Source of the DNA: an uncultured Bacteroidales bacterium
GTDB lineage: Bacteria; Bacteroidota; Bacteroidia; Bacteroidales; UBA932
Assembly: GCA_949297365.1 (NCBI GenBank)
Contig: CASFSL010000009.1
Span: forward strand, 1-64,000
DNA: 64,000 nt
Direction of reading: 5' to 3'
A program made the translations under genes and the position numbers. A model generated the notes under the pieces. That model was given only the letters and a program-made list of their open reading frames with translations. It ran no database searches and was not told the origin of the DNA. The first letter of the stretch is position 1, and every line of letters starts with the position of its first letter. Below are positions 53,192 to 60,742 of this stretch, in pieces.

Positions 53192-54481
53192 ATGAAGAAT
53201 TTTATCGAAGACCTCAAATGGAGAGGCATGATCCAGGATATCATGCCCGGAACCGAAGAACTTCTGTCCAAAGAGCAGTGCACGGCTTACGTGGGCATCG
53301 ACCCCACAGCTGATTCGCTGCACATCGGCCATCTGGTCAGCGTCATGATGCTCAAGCACTTCCAGGACGCAGGCCACCGTCCCATCTCCCTCATCGGCGG
53401 AGCCACCGGCATGATCGGCGACCCCTCGATGAAATCCCAGGAGCGCAACCTTCTCGACGAGGCGACCCTGCGCCACAACCAGGAATGCATCAAGGCCCAG
53501 CTCTCCAAGTTCATCGACTTCGAGAGCGACGCTCCCAACGCCGCCATACTGGTCAACAACTACGACTGGATGAAGGACTGGAGATTCCTCGACTTCACCC
53601 GCGAGATAGGCAAGCTGATCACCGTCAACTACATGATGGCCAAGGACTCCGTCAAGAAGAGACTCAGCGGAGAGGGCCGCGAGGGCATGTCGTTCACAGA
53701 GTTCACCTACCAGCTCCTCCAGGGTTACGACTTCACATACCTCTACGAGCACTACGGCTGCAAGCTCCAGATGGGCGGCAGCGACCAGTGGGGCAACATC
53801 ACCACCGGCACCGAGCTCATCCGCCGCAAACTCGGCGGCGAGGCCTACGGACTGACCTGGCCCCTGATGACCAAGTCCGACGGCGGCAAGTTCGGCAAGA
53901 CCGAGAAGGGCAATATCTGGCTCTCCCCGGAGTACACCACTCCTTACGCCTTTTACCAGTTCTGGCTCAACGTCAGCGACGAGGACGCCGCCAGATACAT
54001 CAAGATATTCACCACCCTCAGCCGCGAGGAGATTGAGGCCGCAGTGGCAGAGCACGCCAAGGCACCCCATCTGCGCGAGCTCCAGAAACTGCTCGCCCGC
54101 GAGATTACCGTAATGGTACACGGACAGGAGGAATACGGCAAGGCTGTGGATGCCTCGCAGATTCTTTTCGGCAAGTCCACCTCGGAGACACTGCGTTCTC
54201 TTGACGAAAGGACATTCCTGTCGGTCTTCGACGGTGTGCCCCAGTACAGTCTGAGCAAGGACGTGCTGCCTCAGAACGTCATAGACCTGCTGGCAGTGAC
54301 TACCGACGTGTTCCCCTCCAAGGGCGAGTGCCGCAAGATGATTCAGGGCGGCGGTCTGTCGCTCAACAAGGACCGCTGCGACTCGGCCGACCGTACAGTC
54401 GGCGCGGAGGACCTGATCGACGGCAAGTACATCCTCGCCCAGAAAGGCAAGAAGAACTATTATATCCTCAAATTCGAATAG
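53192..54481 (+). CDS. tyrS: Tyrosyl-tRNA synthetase
   Basis: The 429-residue class I enzyme is of the TyrRS-S type. The HIGH-like motif is [18 protein letters not shown], tyrosine/tRNA recognition includes [34 protein letters not shown], and the KMSKS-like loop is [14 protein letters not shown], in which KFGKT replaces KMSKS as often in this type. A C-terminal S4-like domain ([20 protein letters not shown]...[18 protein letters not shown]) binds tRNA. Codon use is strongly C-ending, consistent with high expression. rbfA follows after 12 bp. Confidence 0.97.
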   Translation: MKNFIEDLKWRGMIQDIMPGTEELLSKEQCTAYVGIDPTADSLHIGHLVSVMMLKHFQDAGHRPISLIGGATGMIGDPSMKSQERNLLDEATLRHNQECIKAQLSKFIDFESDAPNAAILVNNYDWMKDWRFLDFTREIGKLITVNYMMAKDSVKKRLSGEGREGMSFTEFTYQLLQGYDFTYLYEHYGCKLQMGGSDQWGNITTGTELIRRKLGGEAYGLTWPLMTKSDGGKFGKTEKGNIWLSPEYTTPYAFYQFWLNVSDEDAARYIKIFTTLSREEIEAAVAEHAKAPHLRELQKLLAREITVMVHGQEEYGKAVDASQILFGKSTSETLRSLDERTFLSVFDGVPQYSLSKDVLPQNVIDLLAVTTDVFPSKGECRKMIQGGGLSLNKDRCDSADRTVGAEDLIDGKYILAQKGKKNYYILKFE

Positions 54482-54493
54482 GAGGCCGTAGAT

Positions 54494-54838
54494 ATGGAAG
54501 GAGAAAGTACCAGACAGCTCAAGGTGGCCAGGGAGATTCAGAGACATCTGGCCGAGATTATCCGCTCCAAAGGCATGGCGGCCTTTGACGGTGCCCTCGT
54601 GTCCGTAAGCGGAGTCTCCATCAGTCCTGATCTGGCAGTGGCCAAGGTCTATGTCAGCATTTTCCCCTCGGCCAAGCAGGGGAAGGTATTCGGGATGATT
54701 CAGGACTCGGTCAGGGCCTTGCGTGGAGAACTGGGCCGGCAGATGGCCAAGCAGCTGCGCATAGTGCCCGAGCTGGTCTTCTATCTGGATGACTCGCTGG
54801 ATTACGTGGAGCACATAGACGAGCTTCTCGCCAAGTAG
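54494..54838 (+). CDS. rbfA: Ribosome-binding factor A
   Basis: The 114-residue KH-like protein has TRQLKVAREIQRHLAEIIRS at the N-terminus, VSVSGVSISPDLAVAKVYVSIFP in the middle and LGRQMAKQLRIVPELVFYLDDSLDYVEHIDELL at the C-terminus, all typical for RbfA. It helps mature the 5' end of 16S rRNA in the small subunit, notably in cold. It is co-transcribed with tyrS. Confidence 0.94.
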   Translation: MEGESTRQLKVAREIQRHLAEIIRSKGMAAFDGALVSVSGVSISPDLAVAKVYVSIFPSAKQGKVFGMIQDSVRALRGELGRQMAKQLRIVPELVFYLDDSLDYVEHIDELLAK

Positions 54839-54911
54839 CGGGTCCCGCAGCCATACTTTAGTCCATCCCGGCTGTCGCAGACCAAGCATCACACTCAGTC
54901 AGAAAGCCATT

Positions 54912-56123
54912 ATGCATCTGTCATACTTCATAGCCAGACGTTACCTCTTCGCCAAGAAGTCGCACAATGTCATCAATATCATCTCGCTTATAAGCGCGAT
55001 AGGCATTGCGGTGGGCAGTTGCGCACTGATCATAGTCCTCTCTATTTACAACGGATTCGAGGAGGTGGTGCGGAGCATGTATGACAGAGCCATGCCCGAT
55101 ATCGCCGTGACCTCCGCTTCGTCCAAGTATTTCCGCACCGATACCCCGGCCTTCGATGCCGTCCGCTCGATGCCGTCCGTGGCTCTTTATTCCGAAAGCA
55201 TAGAGGAGACCGTGTTTCTGACCTATGACCGCGAGGAGGGTACGGCTGTGCTGAAAGGGGTGGAGCAGGCCTACACCGAGGACCCTGAACTGCGGTCCTG
55301 CATCGTGGACGGAGAGTTCACCCTCATGCACGGAGAGGTGGCCCAGGCTGTGACCGGCAGGGGCCTGGCCGTAGAGATGGGCATAAGACCGCGTTTCCTG
55401 GATCCGATAGAAGTGTACTTTCCGGCCAGGGACAGGGAGATCTCCCTTGTCAATCCCGCCGCATCGCTCAACAAGGAGACGTTTTATCCCATAGGGATGT
55501 TCTTCTCGGGCGGAGAGAGTTATGCCAATACGCTTTTCGTGCCGATAGAGCGGGCCAGGAGACTGGTAGGGGTGTCCGACAACGAGGCGGGTGTCGTGGA
55601 GCTGCGTCTTGTGCCGGGGGCGGATGTCCAGGACGCGGTACGTCAGGTCCGGGAGACTCTCGGCCCGGGGTATTCGGTCAAGGACAAGTATATGCAGAAC
55701 GAGACCGTCTACCGTATGATGCGTATCGAGAAGGCCGTCATCTTCATGATACTGCTCTTTATCATCATAGTGGTCTCATGCAATGTCTTCGGCTCCCTGA
55801 CCATGCTCATCATCGAGAAGCGGGACGATATCGCCACGCTTCAGTATCTGGGCGCCAGGCCAGGGCTTATCCGCCGTATCTTCTTTGACGAGGGCTGGAT
55901 GATAGTGCTTTTGGGTGCCGTCGTCGGTATGCTGGCCGGTATTGCTCTCTGCCTGATACAGTATCATGTGGGTGTCATCCGTATGCCCGGCAATTTCGTA
56001 GTGGAGTATTATCCCGTCGTCATCAAGCCTCTGGACATCCTGATTACCCTTGCCGGCATCGCCCTCATCGGCCTGTTCATCACTGCCCTCCCCACACGCC
56101 GCACCCTCTCCCGCATCCTCTGA
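54912..56123 (+). CDS. LolC/LolE-type ABC transporter permease
   Basis: The 403-residue protein has four spans. The start is HLSYFIARRYLFAKKSHNVINIISLISAIGIAVGSCALIIVLSIYNGFE, the LolC/E N-terminus, followed by a periplasmic MacB-like domain (about 45-270) and the FtsX block (VIFMILLFIIIVVSCNVFGSLTMLIIEKRDDIATLQYLGARPGLIRRIFFDEGWMI). The role in the family is release of lipoproteins from the inner membrane to LolA. The ATPase partner is not adjacent. A gap of 73 bp separates it from rbfA. Confidence 0.88.
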   Translation: MHLSYFIARRYLFAKKSHNVINIISLISAIGIAVGSCALIIVLSIYNGFEEVVRSMYDRAMPDIAVTSASSKYFRTDTPAFDAVRSMPSVALYSESIEETVFLTYDREEGTAVLKGVEQAYTEDPELRSCIVDGEFTLMHGEVAQAVTGRGLAVEMGIRPRFLDPIEVYFPARDREISLVNPAASLNKETFYPIGMFFSGGESYANTLFVPIERARRLVGVSDNEAGVVELRLVPGADVQDAVRQVRETLGPGYSVKDKYMQNETVYRMMRIEKAVIFMILLFIIIVVSCNVFGSLTMLIIEKRDDIATLQYLGARPGLIRRIFFDEGWMIVLLGAVVGMLAGIALCLIQYHVGVIRMPGNFVVEYYPVVIKPLDILITLAGIALIGLFITALPTRRTLSRIL

Positions 56124-56158
56124 CCTTCTTCAGGAAACAATATTTTCCCAATACGCAA

Positions 56159-56476
56159 TTACAGACCGAAGTAGAGTGAGAGTACGCAGACTGCCAGCAT
56201 TATGACAGCGGTGGAAACGAACCGTATGACTTCGGCAGTGCTCTTCTCTTCCGAACGGGAACGGGGAGACAGCCACAAGACAAGCGAGGTGACAGCGGCT
56301 ATCAGCGCACAGGCGGCGCAGAACCAGCTTACGCCCCTGATATAGCCGGCCTGCATACCCATAGAGTCTCCCCAGACGGAGAAGATAAACAGGACCATGG
56401 CGACATCCCTCATGGAGCAGGCGGTGACAGTTCTCCGCAGTTCTGTCCTGGTCATGTTGATGTGAACTTTATTCAT
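56159..56476 (-). CDS. Small membrane protein, unidentified
   Basis: The 105-residue protein has two or three hydrophobic segments (VAMVLFIFSVWG, VSWFCAACALIAAVTSLVLWL and FVSTAVIMLAVCVLSLYFG). No family is recognised. A minus-strand -7 box lies 30 bp upstream, supporting expression. It is convergent with the LolC/E gene and divergent from the next small membrane protein. Confidence 0.65.
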   Translation of the reverse strand: MNKVHINMTRTELRRTVTACSMRDVAMVLFIFSVWGDSMGMQAGYIRGVSWFCAACALIAAVTSLVLWLSPRSRSEEKSTAEVIRFVSTAVIMLAVCVLSLYFGL

Positions 56477-56505
56477 GGCATTCAGTCTTAAGTATATTAT
56501 TTGTG

Positions 56506-56513
56506 CAAAGTTA
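56506..56513 (-). promoter_or_regulatory. -7 promoter box of the 105-residue membrane protein
   Basis: TAACTTTG on the minus strand, followed by CAC, 30 bp before the ATG at 56476. Confidence 0.5.
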
Positions 56514-56525
56514 GCAAATTTTTTA

Positions 56526-56584
56526 GGAAAAGTGCCTGGGATTCGTACTTAACAGGTACACTTTCCCGGTGAGGAGGCAGGCGG
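56526..56584. repeat. Palindromic module B, copy 2, plus module A arm
   Basis: GGAAAAGTG (56526-56534) pairs with CACTTTCC (56559-56566). Loop and arms match module B at 696-743 in the same orientation. Immediately after, GGCAGGCGG (56576-56584) matches the outer arm of module A. It sits between two divergent small genes. Confidence 0.72.
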
Positions 56585-56587
56585 AGG

Positions 56588-56618
56588 TTGTGATAGTCGT
56601 TCAATGTGTGTATCTTTG
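56588..56618 (+). promoter_or_regulatory. Promoter of the 130-residue membrane protein
   Basis: TTG at 56588-56590 and TATCTTTG at 56611-56618 are separated by 20 bp. The ATG is 26 bp downstream. Confidence 0.5.
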
Positions 56619-56644
56619 ATGTCGTATAGTTAAAAATCAGGATT

Positions 56645-57037
56645 ATGAAGCAAAGTTCGTATTGGTTGAGAATGGGTGTGGTGGCGTTGGCCGCTCTGGT
56701 GGTGGCGGTGCTGTCGCATTACTTCTGGGTGAGCGGGGAGAAGGACCTGGTGTACTCGATAGGCAGCAGTGTGCCGATTATCGCCGCGGTGATAATCCTT
56801 CTGCATTTTGCGAATATGCAGAGAGCAGGCTTCGACAAGATGCGCCTGTCATACGGGTGGAGCCTGACAGTTGGGGCTCTGGTGCTGGTAGTACTGGATT
56901 TTCTCTCGTACTGGCTGCTGTGCGGGACTACTCCTTTAAAGGCACTTGTCATCGGAATCGTATGTCCGTTGATTACAGTTCTGGCAATAATGGTCTTTTA
57001 CAGACCGGGTAAAAAGGCGGAAAAGAAAAATTTTTGA
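56645..57037 (+). CDS. Small membrane protein, unidentified, ending inside element R2
   Basis: The 130-residue protein has four predicted spans (MGVVALAALVVAVLSHYFWV, SSVPIIAAVIILLHFA, LTVGALVLVVLDFLSYWLL and ALVIGIVCPLITVLAIMVFY) and a basic tail (RPGKKAEKKNF). No family is assigned. The last codons and the TGA lie in the AT-rich boundary of R2, so insertion of the element may have set or altered the C-terminus. Confidence 0.65.
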   Translation: MKQSSYWLRMGVVALAALVVAVLSHYFWVSGEKDLVYSIGSSVPIIAAVIILLHFANMQRAGFDKMRLSYGWSLTVGALVLVVLDFLSYWLLCGTTPLKALVIGIVCPLITVLAIMVFYRPGKKAEKKNF

Positions 57038-57138
57038 TTATCCGCAAAGATTCCCCCTGGCAGACCTCATACAGCTAAAGCCGGACTGAGCAGGAGATGC
57101 CGACGCGCGGCTCTACCACGTCCGCCATCATCCAACTC

Positions 57139-57387
57139 GCCGCTATACATTCTCGTCAACTTGCCACTATACATTCTCATTATATTGCATTTTGCTGATT
57201 AACAAGATGTTCTGCTTTTGCAAGAATGTCAGATGCTCCGATTCTCCTCAAAATACGGCATTTTGGGATGCTCCTTACATTTTGTGATTTTGCCAACACC
57301 GGGATTTACAGGCATTTCTGACTTAACGAAAATGTATAGTGGCATTTAGGACTGTGTCGTGATACGTCAACTGTGTCGTGGTACGTC
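57139..57387. repeat. Repeat-bounded insert within R2 (possible insertion-sequence remnant)
   Basis: GCCGCTATACATTCTC (57139-57154) and GCCACTATACATTCTC (57163-57178) are direct repeats. The inverted copy GAAAATGTATAGTGGC is at 57328-57343. Just beyond, ACTGTGTCGTGATACGTC (57351-57368) repeats at 57370-57387 with one change. Multiple end-proximal repeats of this kind occur in IS21-family termini, but no transposase code remains, so the family is a guess. The block has no counterpart in R1. Confidence 0.45.
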
Positions 57388-57674
57388 GCGGGACTTTTAC
57401 TCCGCACCGTGAGTGTCCGGCTTTGATGATCGTGTCTGGCAGACAGGTGCAATTATTACCGGACAGACGCAGAGAATGTTATGCTGCCGTCTCCGATTTC
57501 AGAGGGTGACTCTCCTTTGCCAGGCCCCAGGCTCAATGCTGGGGATGCTACCTGGTGGGGACTCCCGACCTTTCCCAACGGCTTTCATCCAAGTCCATGG
57601 CCATATCCTCGAGACCTATCCTGCACAGGGTGATGACAAATCGCTAGTGTTCAGGCATGTATGTGAAAGGGCCC

Positions 57675-57731
57675 GAGGATAGGGGTGGCCGAAAACCGTC
57701 AAAATGCCCGGAATCCGCCACCCCTATCCTC
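57675..57731. repeat. Palindromic module C, copy 2
   Basis: GAGGATAGGGGTG (57675-57687) and CACCCCTATCCTC (57719-57731) are perfect 13-bp inverted repeats around a 31-bp core (57688-57718). The flanks match the reverse complement of the flanks at 854-910, but the core matches in the direct orientation. Confidence 0.8.
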
Positions 57732-58062
57732 CGCACTGTCTTACATCCGTCTCGTTATCAGTCACTTCTTAAAAACAGCGGAGGACAGGTCCTCGGCAGA
57801 CACTGGAGTGCCTCCACGCCATCCCCGTCACCTGCGACATCTTGCACCGATGCATTTACGGAATGTGCGGGCATACATTCTCCTTGACTGTCCTAGGGGT
57901 ATCTTTGCGGATAATTATTAAAAATTTTTGAAAATTTTTTGATTTTCATGCAACGAAATGCAACAAACCTGCATCTATGTAGTAGGTTTAGGTTTTAGTA
58001 CACAAGGAAGGGGTACCTGTTGTAGCAGAGGGGTGCCTCTTTTTTTATGTCTTAATTTATTC

Positions 58063-58070
58063 TAACTTTG
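58063..58070 (+). promoter_or_regulatory. -7 promoter box of the transaldolase gene
   Basis: TAACTTTG followed by CG, 27 bp before the ATG at 58098. Confidence 0.5.
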
Positions 58071-58097
58071 CGCTAGAATTTAAAAACAATCCGAATA

Positions 58098-58754
58098 ATG
58101 AAATTCTTTCTCGACACAGCTAATCTGGACCAGATCCGCGAGGCATACGCCATGGGCGTGCTCGACGGTGTCACTACCAATCCTTCCCTGATGGCCAAAG
58201 AGGGCATCAAAGGCAAGGATAATCAGTACAAGCATTATATCGACATCTGCAACATCGTAGGCGGAGATGTGAGCGCGGAGGTGATCGCCACCGACTATGA
58301 AGGCATGGTACGCGAGGGCGAGGAACTTGCAGCCCTCAACGAGCACATCGTCATCAAGCTTCCCTGCACGGAGGCGGGCATCAAGGCCGTGAAGTATTTC
58401 GCCGGCAAGGGCATCAAGACCAACTGCACTCTCGTATTCTCTCTCGGTCAGGCTCTTCTGGCCGCCAAAGCAGGAGCTACATACGTATCGCCTTTCGTAG
58501 GCCGTCTGGACGATATCTCCGAGGACGGTGTCGGTCTTATCGAGGACATCGTGGAGATGTACAATTACTACGGTTTCGGCACCATGGTGCTTGCGGCCTC
58601 CATCCGTCACACCCGTCACATCATCGACTGCCTCAAGGCCGGCGCAGATGTGGCTACCTGTCCTCTTCCGGCCATCAAGGGTCTGCTCAAGCACCCTCTG
58701 ACCGACTCAGGTCTGGCCAAGTTCCTTGAGGACTACCACAAGGTCAACGGCTGA
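58098..58754 (+). CDS. Transaldolase / fructose-6-phosphate aldolase (TalC/Fsa type)
   Basis: The 218-residue TIM-barrel enzyme is of the short transaldolase class. MKFFLDTANLDQIREAYAMGVLDGVTTNPSLMAKEG and IVIKLPCTEAGIKAVKYFAGKGIKTNCTLVFSLGQALLAAKAGATYVSPFVGRLDDI are family blocks. The Schiff-base lysine is the K in HIVIKLPCT. It transfers a dihydroxyacetone unit between sugar phosphates in the non-oxidative pentose phosphate pathway. Whether it acts as transaldolase or as fructose-6-phosphate aldolase is not decided by length alone. C-ending codons suggest high expression. Confidence 0.93.
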   Translation: MKFFLDTANLDQIREAYAMGVLDGVTTNPSLMAKEGIKGKDNQYKHYIDICNIVGGDVSAEVIATDYEGMVREGEELAALNEHIVIKLPCTEAGIKAVKYFAGKGIKTNCTLVFSLGQALLAAKAGATYVSPFVGRLDDISEDGVGLIEDIVEMYNYYGFGTMVLAASIRHTRHIIDCLKAGADVATCPLPAIKGLLKHPLTDSGLAKFLEDYHKVNG

Positions 58755-58831
58755 TGCCTTATCTGATTTTTGAACTGATGGTGCATCGTGGATGATGATG
58801 TTGTTGAGCATCAGTGAATAGCATTTCTACG

Positions 58832-58871
58832 CTGCACATTTGACCTGCTTTGAATGTGGCCAAATGTGCAG
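58832..58871. terminator. Inverted repeat after transaldolase gene
   Basis: CTGCACATTTG (58832-58842) and CAAATGTGCAG (58861-58871) form a perfect 11-bp inverted repeat with an 18-nt loop, followed by TATGTTTTG. It may be an operator or a terminator. Confidence 0.55.
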
Positions 58872-58934
58872 TATGTTTTGTAAATCATTGTTAATCAGGC
58901 AAGTTTTTTCAGCAACTGCACCATCGCAAAAAAT

Positions 58935-58974
58935 AAAAGCCGATCCGCACAAAAAGATTGCGGGCCGGCTTTTG
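58935..58974. terminator. Bidirectional terminator
   Basis: AAAAGCCG (from 58935) pairs with CGGCTTTT at the far end, with an inner CCGCA/TGCGG pairing. A-rich and T-rich flanks on both sides serve the convergent transaldolase and membrane-protein genes. Confidence 0.8.
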
Positions 58975-58991
58975 TTATTGTACTTCAGGAC

Positions 58992-59672
58992 TTATTCCTG
59001 AGGCTGATTTTCAGGCTGTTGAGGCTGTGACTGGGACTCGGGTGCCGCGCCTGTATCTTCAGGGGCTCCCTGGCCGATCTGTTTCCAACCGCGCAGGATG
59101 GTGAAGAATACCACGAGGGTGATGACGGCATTCAGGAAACCGCCGACGAACGGGATGATGCTTAAGACAGCACCAACCAGTATCCAGATGGTGGACTTGT
59201 ACAGGATATCAGCTCCGTTTTTGGCACACGGGGTCATGTTTGCGGAGTCGCGGAGGGCCTTGAATCCAGACAGCAGCTTGACATATCCTATGATTACCAG
59301 CACAAGCCATGCGATGCCGCCTATGACTGGGATGAAACGTACCACGACACCTATGATCAGGAGCATGTACGCGATGTAGATGTTCTTTGCGGCAGCGCGG
59401 TCAGCATCAGTAGGCTGGACATCCACAAATTTCTTGATGTTGAGGAAGAACAACACGTATCCGGCGATAACTGCTATCTGGCAGATGGTGTCCAGTACGC
59501 CGAAAGCTCCGGTCGGGCCTTCTTCGCCGGCCATAGCGGATAGGAATCCGACAGGGTTGAGGATGCCGTCAATGGCTCCGAAGATTGCGCCCAGAATACC
59601 GGCGATAGTGTAGATCCAGATGGACTTGATGATCATGTCCACGCTCTGTTCCCATAATTGTTTATTTACCAT
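58992..59672 (-). CDS. Multispanning membrane protein with Gln/Pro-rich tail
   Basis: The 226-residue protein starts at the ATG at 59672; an earlier in-frame start would add a hydrophobic extension across the promoter. About six spans (SIWIYTIAGILGAIFGAI, QIAVIAGYVLFFLNI, AYMLLIIGVVVRFIPVIGGIAWLVLVIIGYV, WILVGAVLSIIPFVGGFLNAVITLVVFF) are followed by a low-complexity tail (GAAPESQSQPQQPENQPQE). No family is recognised with confidence. It is divergent from the ECF sigma gene. Confidence 0.68.
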   Translation of the reverse strand: MVNKQLWEQSVDMIIKSIWIYTIAGILGAIFGAIDGILNPVGFLSAMAGEEGPTGAFGVLDTICQIAVIAGYVLFFLNIKKFVDVQPTDADRAAAKNIYIAYMLLIIGVVVRFIPVIGGIAWLVLVIIGYVKLLSGFKALRDSANMTPCAKNGADILYKSTIWILVGAVLSIIPFVGGFLNAVITLVVFFTILRGWKQIGQGAPEDTGAAPESQSQPQQPENQPQE

Positions 59673-59708
59673 AAGTACACAAATTAGTAGGTTAACAAAT
59701 AATACTCT

Positions 59709-59716
59709 CAAATTTA
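59709..59716 (-). promoter_or_regulatory. -7 promoter box of the 226-residue membrane protein
   Basis: TAAATTTG on the minus strand, 36 bp before its ATG. Confidence 0.45.
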
Positions 59717-59750
59717 CGATTTGTTTTTTTACTTTTCAAGCCGCAAGACG

Positions 59751-59758
59751 TATATTTG
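59751..59758 (+). promoter_or_regulatory. -7 promoter box of the ECF sigma operon
   Basis: TATATTTG, 16 bp before the sigma-factor ATG. A match to the housekeeping consensus suggests the operon is at least partly expressed without autoregulation. Confidence 0.5.
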
Positions 59759-59774
59759 GTAAAAATGGCGGAAA

Positions 59775-60314
59775 ATGATGATACCGGAAACGATAGATGC
59801 TGCAAGGAACGGAGATGCCGGGGCATTTGCCCTGATAGTGGAGCGGTACCGGCAGAGTGTGTTCCGCATCTGTGTCAGGATACTGGGGGACGGCGATGAG
59901 GCTGAGGATGCGGTGCAGGAGACATTTGTCCGGGCATGGCAGTCGCTGCAGGGATATGATCCGCGCTACAGCATTGCCACATGGCTGAGGACCATTGCGT
60001 GCCGTCTGTGCTATGACGTGCTGCGCAGGCGCAAGAGGCGGCGGAGGTACGAGCAGGAGGCTCTCAGGCAACGCGGTGGAGACTGCGCCCGGGATCCGGA
60101 AAGCGATGCGGCCGGAAGAGACCTGGAAACGCTGTTCCGGAAAGTGACCTCGGCCTTGGCTCCGATGCAGAAGACCGTATTCGTACTTGCCGAGATAGAG
60201 GGGCTTCCGTTTGAGGAGGTCCGCCGTATCACCGGATGGAGCGCGGTGCAGATTAAGAGCAATCTGTACATTGCCCGTCAGAAAGTCAGGATGGCTCTTG
60301 AAAAGGAATTATAA
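59775..60314 (+). CDS. ECF-family RNA polymerase sigma factor
   Basis: The 179-residue protein has region 2 at about 20-85 (FALIVERYRQSVFRICVRILGDGDEAEDAVQETFVRAWQSLQGYDPRYSIATWLRTIACRLCYDVLRRRKRR) and region 4 at about 125-175 (ALAPMQKTVFVLAEIEGLPFEEVRRITGWSAVQIKSNLYIARQKVRMAL). The order and length are normal for ECF sigmas. The gene 17 bp downstream encodes a one-span protein that looks like its anti-sigma factor. Confidence 0.94.
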   Translation: MMIPETIDAARNGDAGAFALIVERYRQSVFRICVRILGDGDEAEDAVQETFVRAWQSLQGYDPRYSIATWLRTIACRLCYDVLRRRKRRRRYEQEALRQRGGDCARDPESDAAGRDLETLFRKVTSALAPMQKTVFVLAEIEGLPFEEVRRITGWSAVQIKSNLYIARQKVRMALEKEL

Positions 60315-60331
60315 TCTGGTAAATTTATAAT

Positions 60332-60742
60332 ATGAGATACAGCGAATTTATAGAAAAGATGCGTGGCTCCGAGCCGCAGATGCCTCATCCGGAGGAGGTC
60401 ACCGGGCGGATTCTGGAGCGCATTCAGACTTTGCCGCAAAGTGGCGCCAAGACCGTGACAGCACTTCAGAAGGCACCCGTAATCCGGCTAAGAAGAATTA
60501 TCCCTGCTCTTGCGGGCATAGCGGCGGCTGCAGTGATGATATGTGCCCCGCTGACCGCCCGTCTGAAAGCGGACACTGCTGTCCGCACGGATATCAGCAG
60601 TCTGAATATGCGCACATACGCCGCAATGAGCCGGCCGGACGCGCAACTGGAACATTATCGTAAAATCAAGGCCCTCAGGCAGTCCGTTGCCGGTCTGGAA
60701 GACAGGGCCGCAAAACCTCAAGATCATGAAAACAGACATTAG
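60332..60742 (+). CDS. Probable anti-sigma factor, one transmembrane span
   Basis: The 136-residue protein has a soluble N-terminus of about 50 residues (YSEFIEKMRGSEPQMPHPEEVTGRILERIQ), one membrane span (about 55-75, IIPALAGIAAAAVMICAPLTA) and a short extracytoplasmic part. Position directly after an ECF sigma gene and this topology suggest an anti-sigma role, but no zinc-binding ZAS motif is present. The next gene starts inside its last codons. Confidence 0.65.
   Translation: MRYSEFIEKMRGSEPQMPHPEEVTGRILERIQTLPQSGAKTVTALQKAPVIRLRRIIPALAGIAAAAVMICAPLTARLKADTAVRTDISSLNMRTYAAMSRPDAQLEHYRKIKALRQSVAGLEDRAAKPQDHENRH

Larger units (their letters stand above)
57036..57916. repeat. Element R2: non-coding region bounded by inverted repeats
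   Basis: The left end (GATTATCCGCAAAGATTCCC, 57036-57055) and the right end (GGGGTATCTTTGCGGATAATT, 57896-57916) are inverted copies matching the ends of R1. AAAAATTTTTG flanks both sides (near 57026 and 57920) and could be a target duplication, though it is nearly palindromic. The interior is homologous to R1 in reverse orientation, except that modules A and B are missing and a separate repeat-bounded segment (57139-57343) is present. No credible gene is seen; 57917-58097 is the transaldolase leader. Confidence 0.65.

Noticed and set aside
52748-54892. 714-codon open frame on the minus strand
   Set aside because: Antisense shadow of the DUF1648, tyrS and rbfA genes, which are well supported; caused by high GC and strong third-position bias.
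57139-57178. Possible CRISPR array from repeated CTATACATTCTC
   Set aside because: Only two direct copies 24 bp apart plus one inverted copy, without spacers or cas genes.
57413-57921. Overlapping open frames of 76-89 codons inside R2
   Set aside because: Non-coding repeat homologous to R1; frames are not conserved between the copies.
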